Origin: Crocinitomicaceae bacterium
GTDB taxonomy: Bacteria > Bacteroidota > Bacteroidia > Flavobacteriales_D > Crocinitomicaceae
Assembly: GCA_022447665.1 (NCBI GenBank)
Contig: JAKVAQ010000001.1
Coordinates: forward strand, 138,830-202,829
DNA: 64,000 bases
Direction: 5' to 3'
Numbering within the stretch: the first letter of the stretch is position 1; every line of letters starts with the position of its first letter. This document shows positions 43,280 to 52,485 of the stretch, one piece after another. The position numbers were made by a program, and so were the translations under genes. The notes beneath the pieces are model-generated. The model did no database searches, had not been told where the DNA came from, and saw only the letters and a program-made list of their open reading frames with translations.

Positions 43280-44116
43280 ATGGAGAGAAAGAAGTATATA
43301 GAAAATCGAAAGAAAGAAGCTATTGCGTTAACACGTAAAATAAATCCGGCTGTATTATCTAAAGAAATAGCATTTACTCATATTAAGCCACAAGATTTTA
43401 TTTGTTCTTTAAGAGAAATTGTTCTTGAACCGAATAAAATAAAACAAGGTTTACATCCAATATGCGGTGTAAGTGCCGCTTTAAAAATCGCTGCGGAATT
43501 AGATCCGGTTACATTGGTTAAGATGGCAGTTAATTTCTACGTAAATGGAAACTACAATCCTGGAAATTTCTTGCTGCGTCAAATCAAAGTGCCTGAGCGT
43601 GTTAGAAATACTGAAATTACGAGCGGTTTGAGTGCTGCTTCTTTTGTTCTTCAGATCTCCGTAAAAAACTTTCTAAACAGATTTTCTACATACAAACCTG
43701 TTCCAAATAACTTAAGCCAAATTCAAGGAATAACATTCCCATGGCAAATTAAGAAGTTCTTAACCGATTATTTTAGGGTAGATTCTATTAACCGCTCTTT
43801 ATTTAAAAACAACTTCAATAGTATAAAGGAAAAAATAGAATCTGGTCATAGACTTTTAGCCTTAACTAGCTGGAAACAAATGAATCACCCTAATTCAAGA
43901 ATCAGTAATTTTGACTTGCATTATCTTTTAATTAAAGGAATAGAAAAAAAAGAAGATCAGATTATTCTTTATGTTGACGACTCATCTGGTACCAATTCTG
44001 GAAATAAAGAATTCATTTTTCAGAACGAGAAGGAGCTTAAGAAAGCGGTCAGAGCGGTCTATACGTATAATAAAAAAGGATTTAAAGAGTCTGAATTGCT
44101 CGCGCAACCGAATTAA
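43280..44116 (+). CDS. predicted papain-like cysteine peptidase of unknown family
   Basis: From the ATG at 43280 the product has 278 residues; a TTG at 43238 would add 14. No signal peptide is present. The region KQGLHPICGVSAALKIAAEL carries a Gln and a Cys-Gly in the spacing of the oxyanion Gln and nucleophile of papain/C39-like folds. Towards the C-terminus NFDLHYLLIKGIEKKED and ILYVDDSSG give a His followed by an Asp in a beta hairpin, as in these folds. The family is not recognised. Its end overlaps the convergent M28 peptidase gene by 35 bases. Catalytic function is inference from motif order. Confidence 0.5.
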   Translation: MERKKYIENRKKEAIALTRKINPAVLSKEIAFTHIKPQDFICSLREIVLEPNKIKQGLHPICGVSAALKIAAELDPVTLVKMAVNFYVNGNYNPGNFLLRQIKVPERVRNTEITSGLSAASFVLQISVKNFLNRFSTYKPVPNNLSQIQGITFPWQIKKFLTDYFRVDSINRSLFKNNFNSIKEKIESGHRLLALTSWKQMNHPNSRISNFDLHYLLIKGIEKKEDQIILYVDDSSGTNSGNKEFIFQNEKELKKAVRAVYTYNKKGFKESELLAQPN

Positions 44117-44945
44117 CCACGGCGGCCATTTTTTTATAATCTAAGGTTTCTGGTAAATCCGTTTCTTGATGGTAATTGGCGTTTCTAAGGAATGCCGTAT
44201 TGTTAATCATCAATGCCGGAATATTAAAATTCCAATAGTTCCTTTGATCAGATAAACCAGCTAATCCGTCGGAATCATTAAAGGCAATTTTTTGAATATC
44301 AATCTCTGCTTTAGGCAACATTCCTTCATAAAAATGATTTAAAAACGTTTCATGAGCCTTTATACCTACCGCAACAATGAAGTTTGCAGTGGAAGGGTAT
44401 CGCTGACTAAGTTCCTGTGTTGGAAAGTTTTGTGAGTCTACTTCATCACTAAAATATCCGATCATATCTAGACAAACCATCCCTTTGATCTCATTTCCAG
44501 AATCTACTAGTGATTTGGCGTGAATATAACTACCCATATCGTCCGTTCCGAAAAATGGAGGTTCCTCTAGACAGTAAAATACCACTTCAATACAATAGTC
44601 TAATTCCTGTTTAGAACTCTTTAGAATTCTTAATATTTCTAGCAATCCGGCAACCCCGGAAGCATTATCATCTGCCCCAGGCATATTTCCATAAACTTCG
44701 TAATGTGTACCTACGATAAGTTTAGGTTTAGAGGGGTCGCCATATCTCGTAATGATGTTTGCGTATTCATTGCCTCTAGCCTTCCACAATTGAAGTTCAT
44801 AACCATATTTCATTCCCTCAAGTTCCTGAGCAATGTACGTTCTGCATTTAGATAAACTTTCAAAATTCCAGCAGTTTCTAGGCGGATCCAATGAGCAGAG
44901 ATACTCAACGCAGGACTTTAACCGGGCTATTTGTCTTTTTCGCAT
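44082..44945 (-). CDS. M28 family zinc peptidase
   Basis: The 287-residue protein has the metal ligands of M28 aminopeptidases in order: GTHYEVYG (His), GADDNASGVAGLLE (bridging Asp), CLEEPPFFGT (catalytic Glu and ligand Glu), CLDMIGYFSD (Asp) and NANYHQETDLP (His). All five are present, so it should be active with two zinc ions, cleaving N-terminal residues. It lacks an obvious signal peptide, unlike many family members. Its start overlaps the stop of the upstream barrel gene by one base. Confidence 0.88.
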   Translation of the reverse strand: MRKRQIARLKSCVEYLCSLDPPRNCWNFESLSKCRTYIAQELEGMKYGYELQLWKARGNEYANIITRYGDPSKPKLIVGTHYEVYGNMPGADDNASGVAGLLEILRILKSSKQELDYCIEVVFYCLEEPPFFGTDDMGSYIHAKSLVDSGNEIKGMVCLDMIGYFSDEVDSQNFPTQELSQRYPSTANFIVAVGIKAHETFLNHFYEGMLPKAEIDIQKIAFNDSDGLAGLSDQRNYWNFNIPALMINNTAFLRNANYHQETDLPETLDYKKMAAVVNSVARAIQTL

Positions 44946-45721
44946 TAGATTCTGCTTGCTTCACTGCTCTTGCCTAGATTGAAAAAGTAAACAAGACTCG
45001 ATTGAAAAAATTGGTGACGCTGAATACTCTCACCAGTCGGAGTTGATGATCTATAATCCACCATTCCAAATTGATACGCTAGATTTAAACTTAGATCATC
45101 GAACCGATACCCTATACCAGCTTTAAATCCCCAATCAAACGAACTTAGGCCTAATTTGGACGAACTTTCGGAGAAATCAGTAGTGGAAGGTGGTGGCAAA
45201 AAAGCTGAAATAGTTCCTGTCGGGTCTATCGTCGAAATATCTACGACAGAAACAAATGGCGTCACTGACTCCTCCAACTCTCTTTTTCTAACCGCAAATG
45301 AATAACCTGCATAAGCTCCTAAATATGAGTTAAAATTTCCAAATTTAAAATTCGCCATGACGGGAATCTCTAAATAGTGTTGCGATATCCGAGTATTTGT
45401 TTCTGTATACGTATTCAGGTCAAATCCATCTAACAAACCTGCCAATGGACCTAAAAAAGCTTCAAGTTGAAACGCCACTGTATCAAAACTCTGACTAGCT
45501 TGTCTTCTTTGAGAATAGTTTAAACCAGTTCTTATTCCAAACCAATTTCTGAAATCATATTCAAAGACCCCACCAGCATAATACCCCAACTGATAATCCC
45601 GACCCAAATCTGTTCTTTCTACTTCGATTAAGTTCATTCCAAATTCTGGACCTAAATGAATTTTCTGTGCTAATCCACTTGTTGAAATCAGCAAAATCAT
45701 CAGAAATAAAACTTTTCTCAT
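44945..45721 (-). CDS. PorT-family outer-membrane beta-barrel protein
   Basis: The start is placed at the ATG at 45721, which gives a good signal peptide (MRKVLFLMILLISTSGLAQK); an ATG at 45763 would put 14 hydrophilic residues ahead of it. The 258-residue product is an eight-strand-type barrel: IHLGPEFGMNLIEVER, NWFGIRTGLNYSQRRQ, EIPVMANFKFGNFNSYLGAY and DWGFKAGIGYRFDDLSLNLA. PorT-like barrels have varied, mostly unknown functions. It is translationally coupled to the M28 peptidase. Confidence 0.78.
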   Translation of the reverse strand: MRKVLFLMILLISTSGLAQKIHLGPEFGMNLIEVERTDLGRDYQLGYYAGGVFEYDFRNWFGIRTGLNYSQRRQASQSFDTVAFQLEAFLGPLAGLLDGFDLNTYTETNTRISQHYLEIPVMANFKFGNFNSYLGAYAGYSFAVRKRELEESVTPFVSVVDISTIDPTGTISAFLPPPSTTDFSESSSKLGLSSFDWGFKAGIGYRFDDLSLNLAYQFGMVDYRSSTPTGESIQRHQFFQSSLVYFFNLGKSSEASRI

Positions 45722-45884
45722 AAAATTTAATTTAAGTGGGTTACCTTTTTTGGAGTTGCACATAAAGGTATAAGTTCTTTTAATTTATTGTTTTTGGTTT
45801 GATGATTTTACCGAGGAAAATTTATAATAGCTTAACTGCACAGCGTTATTAATTGTCGGACTGCAACCCCTTGGTATAATCAAC

Positions 45885-45917
45885 AAAAAAGCCCCGCTTT
45901 CGGCGGGGCTTTTTTTA
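45885..45917 (-). terminator. bidirectional terminator
   Basis: AAGCCCCGC and GCGGGGCTT form a perfect stem around a TTTC loop, with A-run and T-run on the two sides. It follows the T9SS protein gene ending at 45931 on the reverse strand. Confidence 0.9.
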
Positions 45918-45930
45918 TAATTTCTTAATT

Positions 45931-46749
45931 CTACTTCACGATAATACGATCTGTCTTGTTATCATAATTCACATGATAAACGCCCGACTTTAAATTGGAA
46001 TAATCGACTATGGAATTATATCCTTTCTTAACGATGTTTCCGTAAGCATCGAATATTTCATATTTCGTTTTTACACGCTTACCGCCTGCAACAAATTCGA
46101 TTATCTTTTGCTTATTTATGGCATTTAATTCAGGTTCTAAAATATCCGCTTCAAAAACTACCTCTTTAGATGGCTTTTTGTTCCCTGTATTATCTACTTG
46201 AGAAACACGGACTTTATTCTCTCCTGAATGAGGTACTGTGTAAAATAAGTAGTTATTCAACTCAGGAGTTCCTGCTCCATCAACCTCTCCGATTACTACC
46301 CATTTATTCCATCTGTATTGTTCAACGTAATACGTTAATTTACCGGATTCCTCGGTAGTTGACCAAGACAAGGCTCCTTCTGGAGTGCATGATATTGATT
46401 GAAGTTGAAAAGTACTTTTAGGCAATAAAACTTCTGGATTTAAAAGTTTAGGCTTACATCCTTCATCATGCTCAAATACAATCATTACAGGATCTCCGAC
46501 ATCCAAATCAAACTCATCAAAGTTTATTTGAAAAGCACTTGAATTCACATCAACTGAAACGGCTTCGCCATTAACGCTAACACGAGTAATACAAAAACCA
46601 AACCCATCATCGCTCTGAGGACTTTGTACCACGATATTTCTTCCTTGGTATTGCCCTTCCACCGATGAATCTGCCTTCGCCACATTCGTCATTAAAAGAC
46701 CAAAACATGCTAAAGCGACAGCACCTATTTTTGGAAATTTAAATTTCAT
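45931..46749 (-). CDS. secreted protein with T9SS C-terminal sorting domain
   Basis: The 272-residue product has a signal peptide (ending NVAKA, about residue 26), a middle region with a fibronectin-like segment (YYVEQYRWNKWVVIGEVDGA) and a C-terminal T9SS type A tail (YEIFDAYGNIVKKGYNS, then LKSGVYHVNYDNKTDRIIVK). The function of the body is unknown. It is a single gene between two terminators. Confidence 0.75.
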   Translation of the reverse strand: MKFKFPKIGAVALACFGLLMTNVAKADSSVEGQYQGRNIVVQSPQSDDGFGFCITRVSVNGEAVSVDVNSSAFQINFDEFDLDVGDPVMIVFEHDEGCKPKLLNPEVLLPKSTFQLQSISCTPEGALSWSTTEESGKLTYYVEQYRWNKWVVIGEVDGAGTPELNNYLFYTVPHSGENKVRVSQVDNTGNKKPSKEVVFEADILEPELNAINKQKIIEFVAGGKRVKTKYEIFDAYGNIVKKGYNSIVDYSNLKSGVYHVNYDNKTDRIIVK

Positions 46750-46818
46750 ATCATTAACTTTTTCAACAAGTTAGACGCAAAAGTATGGAAATACGATGCA
46801 CCTGTCAAGGAAATATAC

Positions 46819-46847
46819 GAAAAAGCACCCAAAAAGTTGGGTGCTTT
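46819..46847 (-). terminator. terminator of mscL-DUF3078 unit
   Basis: AAAGCACCCAA and TTGGGTGCTTT form an 11-base stem; on the reverse strand it ends in a T-run. It lies 26 bases after the DUF3078 stop codon. Confidence 0.88.
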
Positions 46848-46872
46848 AACATTAAATTAAGATCCTGTTAGA

Positions 46873-47868
46873 TTAATTCTTTTTCCTTGGTCCGAGATTA
46901 AATGTTAAACCTACACCAAAGATTTGTTTAAACTGAGTTCTTGGCCCAGCTCCATCTTGCGTCCCATCATCATTTGAATCAAATCCAATATCTATGTCAT
47001 CGTCATAAATTAAATGTGTCGAAAGTGTCAGCGTAATTGCCTTCCACAACTTAATCTGAGTTAGCGTTTCCCAGTTCACATCAATATTACCTGGATTATT
47101 CAAATAATTAGAGAACAAACCAAGGCTGGTTGTAAAGCTACCCTGCTTAACCCCGGCTGTATCTGGCATAAATCCAATATTGTATCCCATCTTCAAATAT
47201 CCTCCTAACTCTGGACGAAAACGCTCACCTGGGGTGACAATGGCTCCAGTAATTGGATCTAAAATTGCACCAGTAACACCAAAGGCACCGGCATTTGCAA
47301 GGTCTTGGTCATTCACAAATGTGAATTTACCCGTTACAGGTGCGATAAATAAACTCAGTTGAGAACTTGGCTTATAGTCTGCTCCTAATGCTGCAAGTAA
47401 ATAACCTGGTGCCAAGAATTTTGAAACTGCCACCGAGTCGTTTGGCAAAGCAAAACCATCGGTCATTTGTGTATTAAAATTAATTAACGCAGCGCTATAC
47501 CAAGCACTTGAATCGTTAAACTGACGTCCGTATTTAGAGGTGAAGTCTATTCTATCGTCAGTCTTAATCCAACCTACATCTTGTTGGTTAAGCATACCGT
47601 ATGCAAGTGACAAATTATTCTCCCATGTATTGAGGCCTTTTTTCAAATTAATATTGTAATTCATTAAAGCTCCTATGGCAATGGAGTTTACACCACCAGC
47701 GTTCCAATTAGTAAAACTCGTTTGGGTTCCATTAATGGAGAAGATTCCTCCTTGGCTCCAACCATCTGGTAATTCTATACGCTCTCGCTGGCGTTTCTCC
47801 TTCTCAGTTAATTGGCCAAAAGATACAGTTGTGGCCATCAATAAAACAGCCAGAATAACTTTTCTCAT
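46873..47868 (-). CDS. DUF3078 outer-membrane-type protein
   Basis: The 331-residue product has a signal peptide (ending VSFGQ, about residue 19) and the DUF3078 pattern: GWSQGGIFSINGTQTSFTNW, then NAGGVNSIAIGALMNYNINL and WENNLSLAYGMLNQQDVGW, with beta-barrel-like strands to the end (GVGLTFNLGPRKKN). Family function is unknown; members are predicted outer-membrane barrels. Its start overlaps the mscL stop by one base, so it is co-translated with the channel. Confidence 0.88.
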   Translation of the reverse strand: MRKVILAVLLMATTVSFGQLTEKEKRQRERIELPDGWSQGGIFSINGTQTSFTNWNAGGVNSIAIGALMNYNINLKKGLNTWENNLSLAYGMLNQQDVGWIKTDDRIDFTSKYGRQFNDSSAWYSAALINFNTQMTDGFALPNDSVAVSKFLAPGYLLAALGADYKPSSQLSLFIAPVTGKFTFVNDQDLANAGAFGVTGAILDPITGAIVTPGERFRPELGGYLKMGYNIGFMPDTAGVKQGSFTTSLGLFSNYLNNPGNIDVNWETLTQIKLWKAITLTLSTHLIYDDDIDIGFDSNDDGTQDGAGPRTQFKQIFGVGLTFNLGPRKKN

Positions 47869-48281
47869 TATTTATTTTTTAGTAAATCTCTAATCTCAGT
47901 TAATAATACTTCTTCATTTGTAGGTTCTGGATCTGGAGTAGGTTCTTCCTCCTTCTTCTTTCGAACCTTATTGTAACCTTTAACAATCATGAATAAAACA
48001 AAACCAACAATTACTAAATTGATGATTGTGTTAATCCATTCACCATACATAATTGCATTTTCTGGGGTAACAACAGTTCCTTCAGCATCCATAACGGCAT
48101 CTGATAAAACGAACTTTAAATCTGCAAAATCAACACCACCTGATACATGCCCAATTATTGGCATCATTACCAAGTTCACGAATCCTTTCACTACAGCGCT
48201 TACCGCTCCAGCAAGTATAACTGCGATAGCTAAATCAATGACATTCCCTGTCATGATAAACTTTCTAAATTCCTTTAACAT
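47868..48281 (-). CDS. mscL: large-conductance mechanosensitive channel MscL
   Basis: From the ATG at 48281 the product has 137 residues, the normal MscL length; an upstream in-frame start at 48320 would add a hydrophilic extension not found in the family. The first helix and pore (MLKEFRKFIMTGNVIDLAIA, VILAGAVSAVVKGFV) and second helix (INTIINLVIVGFVLFMIVKG) are typical. The pentameric inner-membrane channel opens on osmotic downshock. A TATATTTG element lies about 27 bases upstream. Confidence 0.95.
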   Translation of the reverse strand: MLKEFRKFIMTGNVIDLAIAVILAGAVSAVVKGFVNLVMMPIIGHVSGGVDFADLKFVLSDAVMDAEGTVVTPENAIMYGEWINTIINLVIVGFVLFMIVKGYNKVRKKKEEEPTPDPEPTNEEVLLTEIRDLLKNK

Positions 48282-48308
48282 AATTGTGTCTTTTAAAAAA
48301 TCCAGCCG

Positions 48309-48316
48309 CAAATATA
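48309..48316 (-). promoter_or_regulatory. -7 element of mscL promoter
   Basis: TATATTTG on the reverse strand matches TAnnTTTG. A good TTG element at the expected distance is not clear. Confidence 0.5.
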
Positions 48317-48440
48317 GCACCTTTTTTTATTATGCCTGCATAGCTTTAACAATGTGATAACATTTGAAAAAGAAGGCAATAAATAATAATTCTCCCCTCC
48401 TTAACAAAATCCCGCTAAAACCCTTATTTTAGAAATCTCT

Positions 48441-50396
48441 ATGAAGGAAACCTCATTCATAAATCAGAATAAGAAAAAATGGGCTCGCTTTGAAAAATTG
48501 CGAAACAATAAGACGAACGACCCGGATGAGGTATCTGAACTATTCACTGAGATTACCGAAGATTTATCATACTCTAGAACTTTCTATCCACGACGTTCTG
48601 TAAGAGTATACTTAAACCAACTTGCGCAGGGAGTTTTCACTAGTCTGTACAAACAACGAAGACAACCTCTTGGAAACTTCGCCAAGTTTTGGACCGATAC
48701 GGTACCCCTGGAGGTCTATCGTTCAAGGCATAATATTTTAACCGCCTTTCTCTTTTTCATGGTGGCGGCTTTGATTGGGGCAGTTTCTCAACATTATGAT
48801 CCTGACTTTGTAAAAATTGTTTTGGGAGATGGTTATGTTTCCGATACAGAGCAAAGAATACGTGAAGGAAACCCTATGGGAGTGTATGGTGAAATGAGTC
48901 AAACATCCATGTTTCTCTACATTACCTTTAATAATATCCGTGTAGCCTTCCTAGTTTTTGTTTCGGGAATTTTATTCAACATATTCACTTACTTCCTATT
49001 GATTCAAAATGGAATTATGTTAGGAAGCTTTCAATGGTGGTTTAAACTTAAAGGGCTTTTACTAACCAGTTTTCTCACTGTTTGGATTCATGGTGCCTTT
49101 GAAATATCGGCTATAGTAATTGCAGGAGGTGCAGGGCTAACCGTGGGAAATGGCTTCTTTTTTCCCGGGTCGCACACTCGCTTACAATCTTTAGTTTTCG
49201 CAGCTCGGCGTGGGTTGGTTATAATGATGAGTTTAATTCCGTTCTTTGTTATAGCAGGGTTTCTAGAAAGCTTCGTAACCCGTTATTATCGAGAAATACC
49301 CGACATATTGAAATGGGCAATCATATTACTGTCCTTTGCTATAATCTTCTTTTATTATGCTATTTATCCATACGTACGAGCAAAGAAGCGTCCTGAAATT
49401 TTCGCCTGCATAATTGCTCCCGTCTATCTTCTCTTACGAATCTATATGAAGAATCGTGAGACAGAAGATGAAGTCGTATTAAAGGAAGTTCCTCGTTTTA
49501 TCCCACAACGAAAACTAGTACTCTACAAGATTAGATCGGTTGGAGAGACCTTTACCGATACTTTCTACTTATTTGTTCGAAATTTTAGGTCAACATTTTC
49601 ACGAATCGCCTATACTTCTATTCCTTTAATGATCGGAATAATGATATATATAGTTATCGTTGATTATCCTCGATTAAATTATACTAACTTGACTTGGTGG
49701 GAGAGTTTTGGTACTTTTTTCGGAACTAATACGGACTATGATTTAGTAAAAGTGTTTGCATGGCCTTTAGTATTCACTTGTATTATCATGTTCAGCTTAT
49801 ACATGGGATATCGAGAAAAGTTCAAGCATAAAACAGCGGAACTCATAATGCCGTTTATTTCACTTTACGTCTTTAGCACAGCAATTTTCGCCCTATTGGT
49901 TTCTGCACATGGAGGAATCCTATTCCTTTTTATTTTCGCCGTTCCATTCTTGATTTTAATCCCGCCAATAATGGTGTTCGAAAAGAAGAACATATTTACG
50001 GTTTGGCCTAGGACATTTGAGTTAATTCGTAACTCTTATGCCGATGGATTGGGAACATTTGGATCGTTTTCATTAATCGCAATTATCTTCTTTTGGGTAT
50101 TTGCCAATCCCTCTAAAGAAATATTTGGTGGGGAAATAAGTCTTTCATCATTTATTGATCAAATTGTAGAAATGGTTACCATAACCAGTGTTACGGACTA
50201 TGCTGTCGTTATTGCCGTGGTTAACATGTCTCTTTATTTAATCTACATTCTTTTCATGCTCAGTATAATAAGCTCGTCCTTTGGATTTGTATATCTAAAT
50301 GCCGTGGAGAAAACTACTGCCAAAGGTTTATATGACCGCTTGGAAAAGTTTGGTGAAAGAAGTAGAACACATGAAAAAGAATTAGACTTTGAGTAA
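48441..50396 (+). CDS. SpoIIM-family membrane protein fused to a second polytopic domain
   Basis: Residues 1-325 match the stage II sporulation protein M (DUF95) family as found beside MoxR operons: WARFEKLRNNKTNDPDEVSE, then RRSVRVYLNQLAQ and FNNIRVAFLVFVSGILFNIF. Residues about 335-640 are a further polytopic region (LYKIRSVGETFTDTFYLFVR, YLNAVEKTTAKGLYDRLEKF at the end) resembling DUF975/GPDPase-type membrane domains. The family is normally about 320 residues, so this is a fusion. It starts a chain of overlapping genes running through MoxR and DUF58. The role is unknown; sporulation is not expected in this phylum. Confidence 0.75.
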   Translation: MKETSFINQNKKKWARFEKLRNNKTNDPDEVSELFTEITEDLSYSRTFYPRRSVRVYLNQLAQGVFTSLYKQRRQPLGNFAKFWTDTVPLEVYRSRHNILTAFLFFMVAALIGAVSQHYDPDFVKIVLGDGYVSDTEQRIREGNPMGVYGEMSQTSMFLYITFNNIRVAFLVFVSGILFNIFTYFLLIQNGIMLGSFQWWFKLKGLLLTSFLTVWIHGAFEISAIVIAGGAGLTVGNGFFFPGSHTRLQSLVFAARRGLVIMMSLIPFFVIAGFLESFVTRYYREIPDILKWAIILLSFAIIFFYYAIYPYVRAKKRPEIFACIIAPVYLLLRIYMKNRETEDEVVLKEVPRFIPQRKLVLYKIRSVGETFTDTFYLFVRNFRSTFSRIAYTSIPLMIGIMIYIVIVDYPRLNYTNLTWWESFGTFFGTNTDYDLVKVFAWPLVFTCIIMFSLYMGYREKFKHKTAELIMPFISLYVFSTAIFALLVSAHGGILFLFIFAVPFLILIPPIMVFEKKNIFTVWPRTFELIRNSYADGLGTFGSFSLIAIIFFWVFANPSKEIFGGEISLSSFIDQIVEMVTITSVTDYAVVIAVVNMSLYLIYILFMLSIISSSFGFVYLNAVEKTTAKGLYDRLEKFGERSRTHEKELDFE

Positions 50397-51204
50397 AATA
50401 ATACTATTCATATCATTCCTTTTCTGTGTATTCAATTTGAGTGCACAAGAGCTACATGAACATCGTCTAAACGAGTCTAAATGGGAAGATATTCGTGATA
50501 ATATTCGTTATCAAGATGGGAGTGATGGGCCTGGCCGACAGTGGACCTATGAAAGTCAAGAAGAATATGATCGGGCCTATCGTGAATATGAGCAAAACGG
50601 AGGAGGTTCAGGTAATGGGGGCCAGGGCAGCGGTGGTGGAACAGGCGATGGGTATGGAGATGGTGATAGACCCTCTGATCGACCACAAAACTATGAGGCT
50701 CCTGAAAATTACGATACTCCCGATATGTCTATTCCAACAGCACCCATAAGTCTAGGGTGGCTCGGTTGGGTATTAATTGGTTTACTTGTTGGAGCACTTA
50801 TTTTTCTAATCGTAAAAATGTTTCTTAACGCGGAAAGTGATGGTAAGAAGATTACACATACTGACGTTATTGAGGATATAAACCCAACTGAAATTCCACT
50901 AACAGAGCTTCAACGCCTGTTGAAAGAGGCCCTTGATAAAAATGATTTTAGGGGGGCAATTCGTATTTACTTCATTTTTATAATTCGTGATCTAACCCAA
51001 AAAGGACTCATAAAATGGGAAAAAGAGAAAACCAATTTTCAGTATTTAAGGGAACTCTCTAACTATGAGAACTACAATGATTTCAATTTATCGGTCAGCT
51101 ACTTTGAAATTATATGGTACGGCAAGCGTGAACTGGACCGCAACACCTTCGATCAGATTAAACCAAACTTTACACGTTTCCTGGATAAACTAGGAGTGAA
51201 ATAG
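50389..51204 (+). CDS. DUF4129 domain-containing membrane protein
   Basis: The 271-residue product overlaps the SpoIIM gene by eight bases and starts at TTG (50389), which is supported by the signal peptide that follows directly (SKIILFISFLFCVFNLSAQ). A Gly-rich, low-complexity segment (about 70-100) and a membrane helix (LGWVLIGLLVGALIFLIVKM) lead to the DUF4129 domain near residues 180-271 (LQRLLKEALDKNDFRGAIRI, then LIKWEKEKTNFQYLREL). DUF4129 is a regular member of MoxR/DUF58 operons; its function is unknown. Confidence 0.85.
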   Translation: MSKIILFISFLFCVFNLSAQELHEHRLNESKWEDIRDNIRYQDGSDGPGRQWTYESQEEYDRAYREYEQNGGGSGNGGQGSGGGTGDGYGDGDRPSDRPQNYEAPENYDTPDMSIPTAPISLGWLGWVLIGLLVGALIFLIVKMFLNAESDGKKITHTDVIEDINPTEIPLTELQRLLKEALDKNDFRGAIRIYFIFIIRDLTQKGLIKWEKEKTNFQYLRELSNYENYNDFNLSVSYFEIIWYGKRELDRNTFDQIKPNFTRFLDKLGVK

Positions 51205-52485
51205 ATGAATAAGTGGGCTAAAATAGGAATCATTAGTGGCGTAGTCCTCGTGTTCGTGCTGCTGATCTATTATTTCGGTACCACTGAAGGTGAGGAAACC
51301 TATACCACCGATTCTTGGGAGAAAACCTATGATCCACAAGATAAAGGACCTTATGGCACCTATGTGCTCAAGGAACTTCTTGATACTAACGGACTCTTTG
51401 GCAACTTCCTTGACTTAAACATGCCTCTTGAAGATGGTTTGGTAGATAATGATGGGGTAAATGATATCTATTTTTATGTGGGTGAATATTCCTATTTACC
51501 AGATTCTATAAGTGAATTTCTTTTAGATTTTGTTTGGGAGGGAAACACCGCGTTCTTAAGTACACATGACATCCCATGGGGACTAGAAAAAAGGCTAATG
51601 GAAGATGGAGAGGATTTTTATGAATCACGTCAGTCGGTAGATACTATTCAATATTTCAAATTTGAACACCCATCACTATCATCAAGAAGATATGAAACGC
51701 CATATATCTATCGAAATGAAATAACTGAAGATAATTGGGTTTTCATGACCAATGAAAGACTTGAACTTTATGGAGAGGATACTTCAATGGTCTTAGGTAC
51801 AAATTCGAAGGGTCGCATTAATTTCATGAAAGTGAAGTATGGATACGGTGAACTCTATTTTCACTCTACCCCATACCAGTTTACGAATGTACACATGTTT
51901 AAAAAAGATGGATTCCAATACGCTGAACATCTTTTAGCACATATTCCTCCTGGAAGAGTTCAATGGGATAGATATAACCTGGAACCACATTACAACTTTG
52001 ACTTCGGAGATGGTGATGGATCTGGAGGAAATGAACCTCGTGAAAGTATTCTTCAATTTATTTTGAACAATCCACCCCTACTATGGGCATCAATTCTATT
52101 GTTAGTGAGTGCTCTACTATTCGTGATTTTTAAAGGAAGAAGAGAACAAAAAATACTCCCTGCAACAGAATCTAAAGAGAATACTAGCCTAGAATATATT
52201 AACACCTTAGCTTCACTGTATTTACAGCAAAGACAACACAAGAAGCTTATTGTACTTAAAGAAAAAACCTTTATCAATTTTATTGCTGATCATTACTATA
52301 TCACCAGTAAGAAACCTGACATGACCTACATCGAAAAGGTAGCGGTGAAATCTCAGGTGCCTAAAGAACATATTCAACGAATATTTAAACAATTTGAAAA
52401 TTTAAAAGGAGGATACGATGTGTCAGACAATGCATTAATCGAACTCCACCAAATGATAGAACAGTTTTACAAAAAGTGTAGATGA
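51205..52485 (+). CDS. DUF4350 domain-containing membrane protein
   Basis: The ATG follows the DUF4129 stop codon with no gap. The 426-residue product has an N-terminal membrane helix (residues about 5-25), a DUF4350 domain (DPQDKGPYGTYVLKELLDTN, then NTAFLSTHDIPWGLEKRL), a second membrane helix near 290-308 (LLWASILLLVSALLFVIFKG) and a cytosolic C-terminal part (EYINTLASLYLQQRQHKKLI). DUF4350 proteins accompany DUF4129, MoxR and DUF58 and are predicted to have a glutamine-amidotransferase-like fold; no activity is established. Confidence 0.85.
   Translation: MNKWAKIGIISGVVLVFVLLIYYFGTTEGEETYTTDSWEKTYDPQDKGPYGTYVLKELLDTNGLFGNFLDLNMPLEDGLVDNDGVNDIYFYVGEYSYLPDSISEFLLDFVWEGNTAFLSTHDIPWGLEKRLMEDGEDFYESRQSVDTIQYFKFEHPSLSSRRYETPYIYRNEITEDNWVFMTNERLELYGEDTSMVLGTNSKGRINFMKVKYGYGELYFHSTPYQFTNVHMFKKDGFQYAEHLLAHIPPGRVQWDRYNLEPHYNFDFGDGDGSGGNEPRESILQFILNNPPLLWASILLLVSALLFVIFKGRREQKILPATESKENTSLEYINTLASLYLQQRQHKKLIVLKEKTFINFIADHYYITSKKPDMTYIEKVAVKSQVPKEHIQRIFKQFENLKGGYDVSDNALIELHQMIEQFYKKCR

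Noticed and set aside
48441-50396. Sporulation function for the SpoIIM-family gene
   Set aside because: The family name comes from Firmicutes; in this phylum it is a MoxR-operon membrane protein and no sporulation genes are present.
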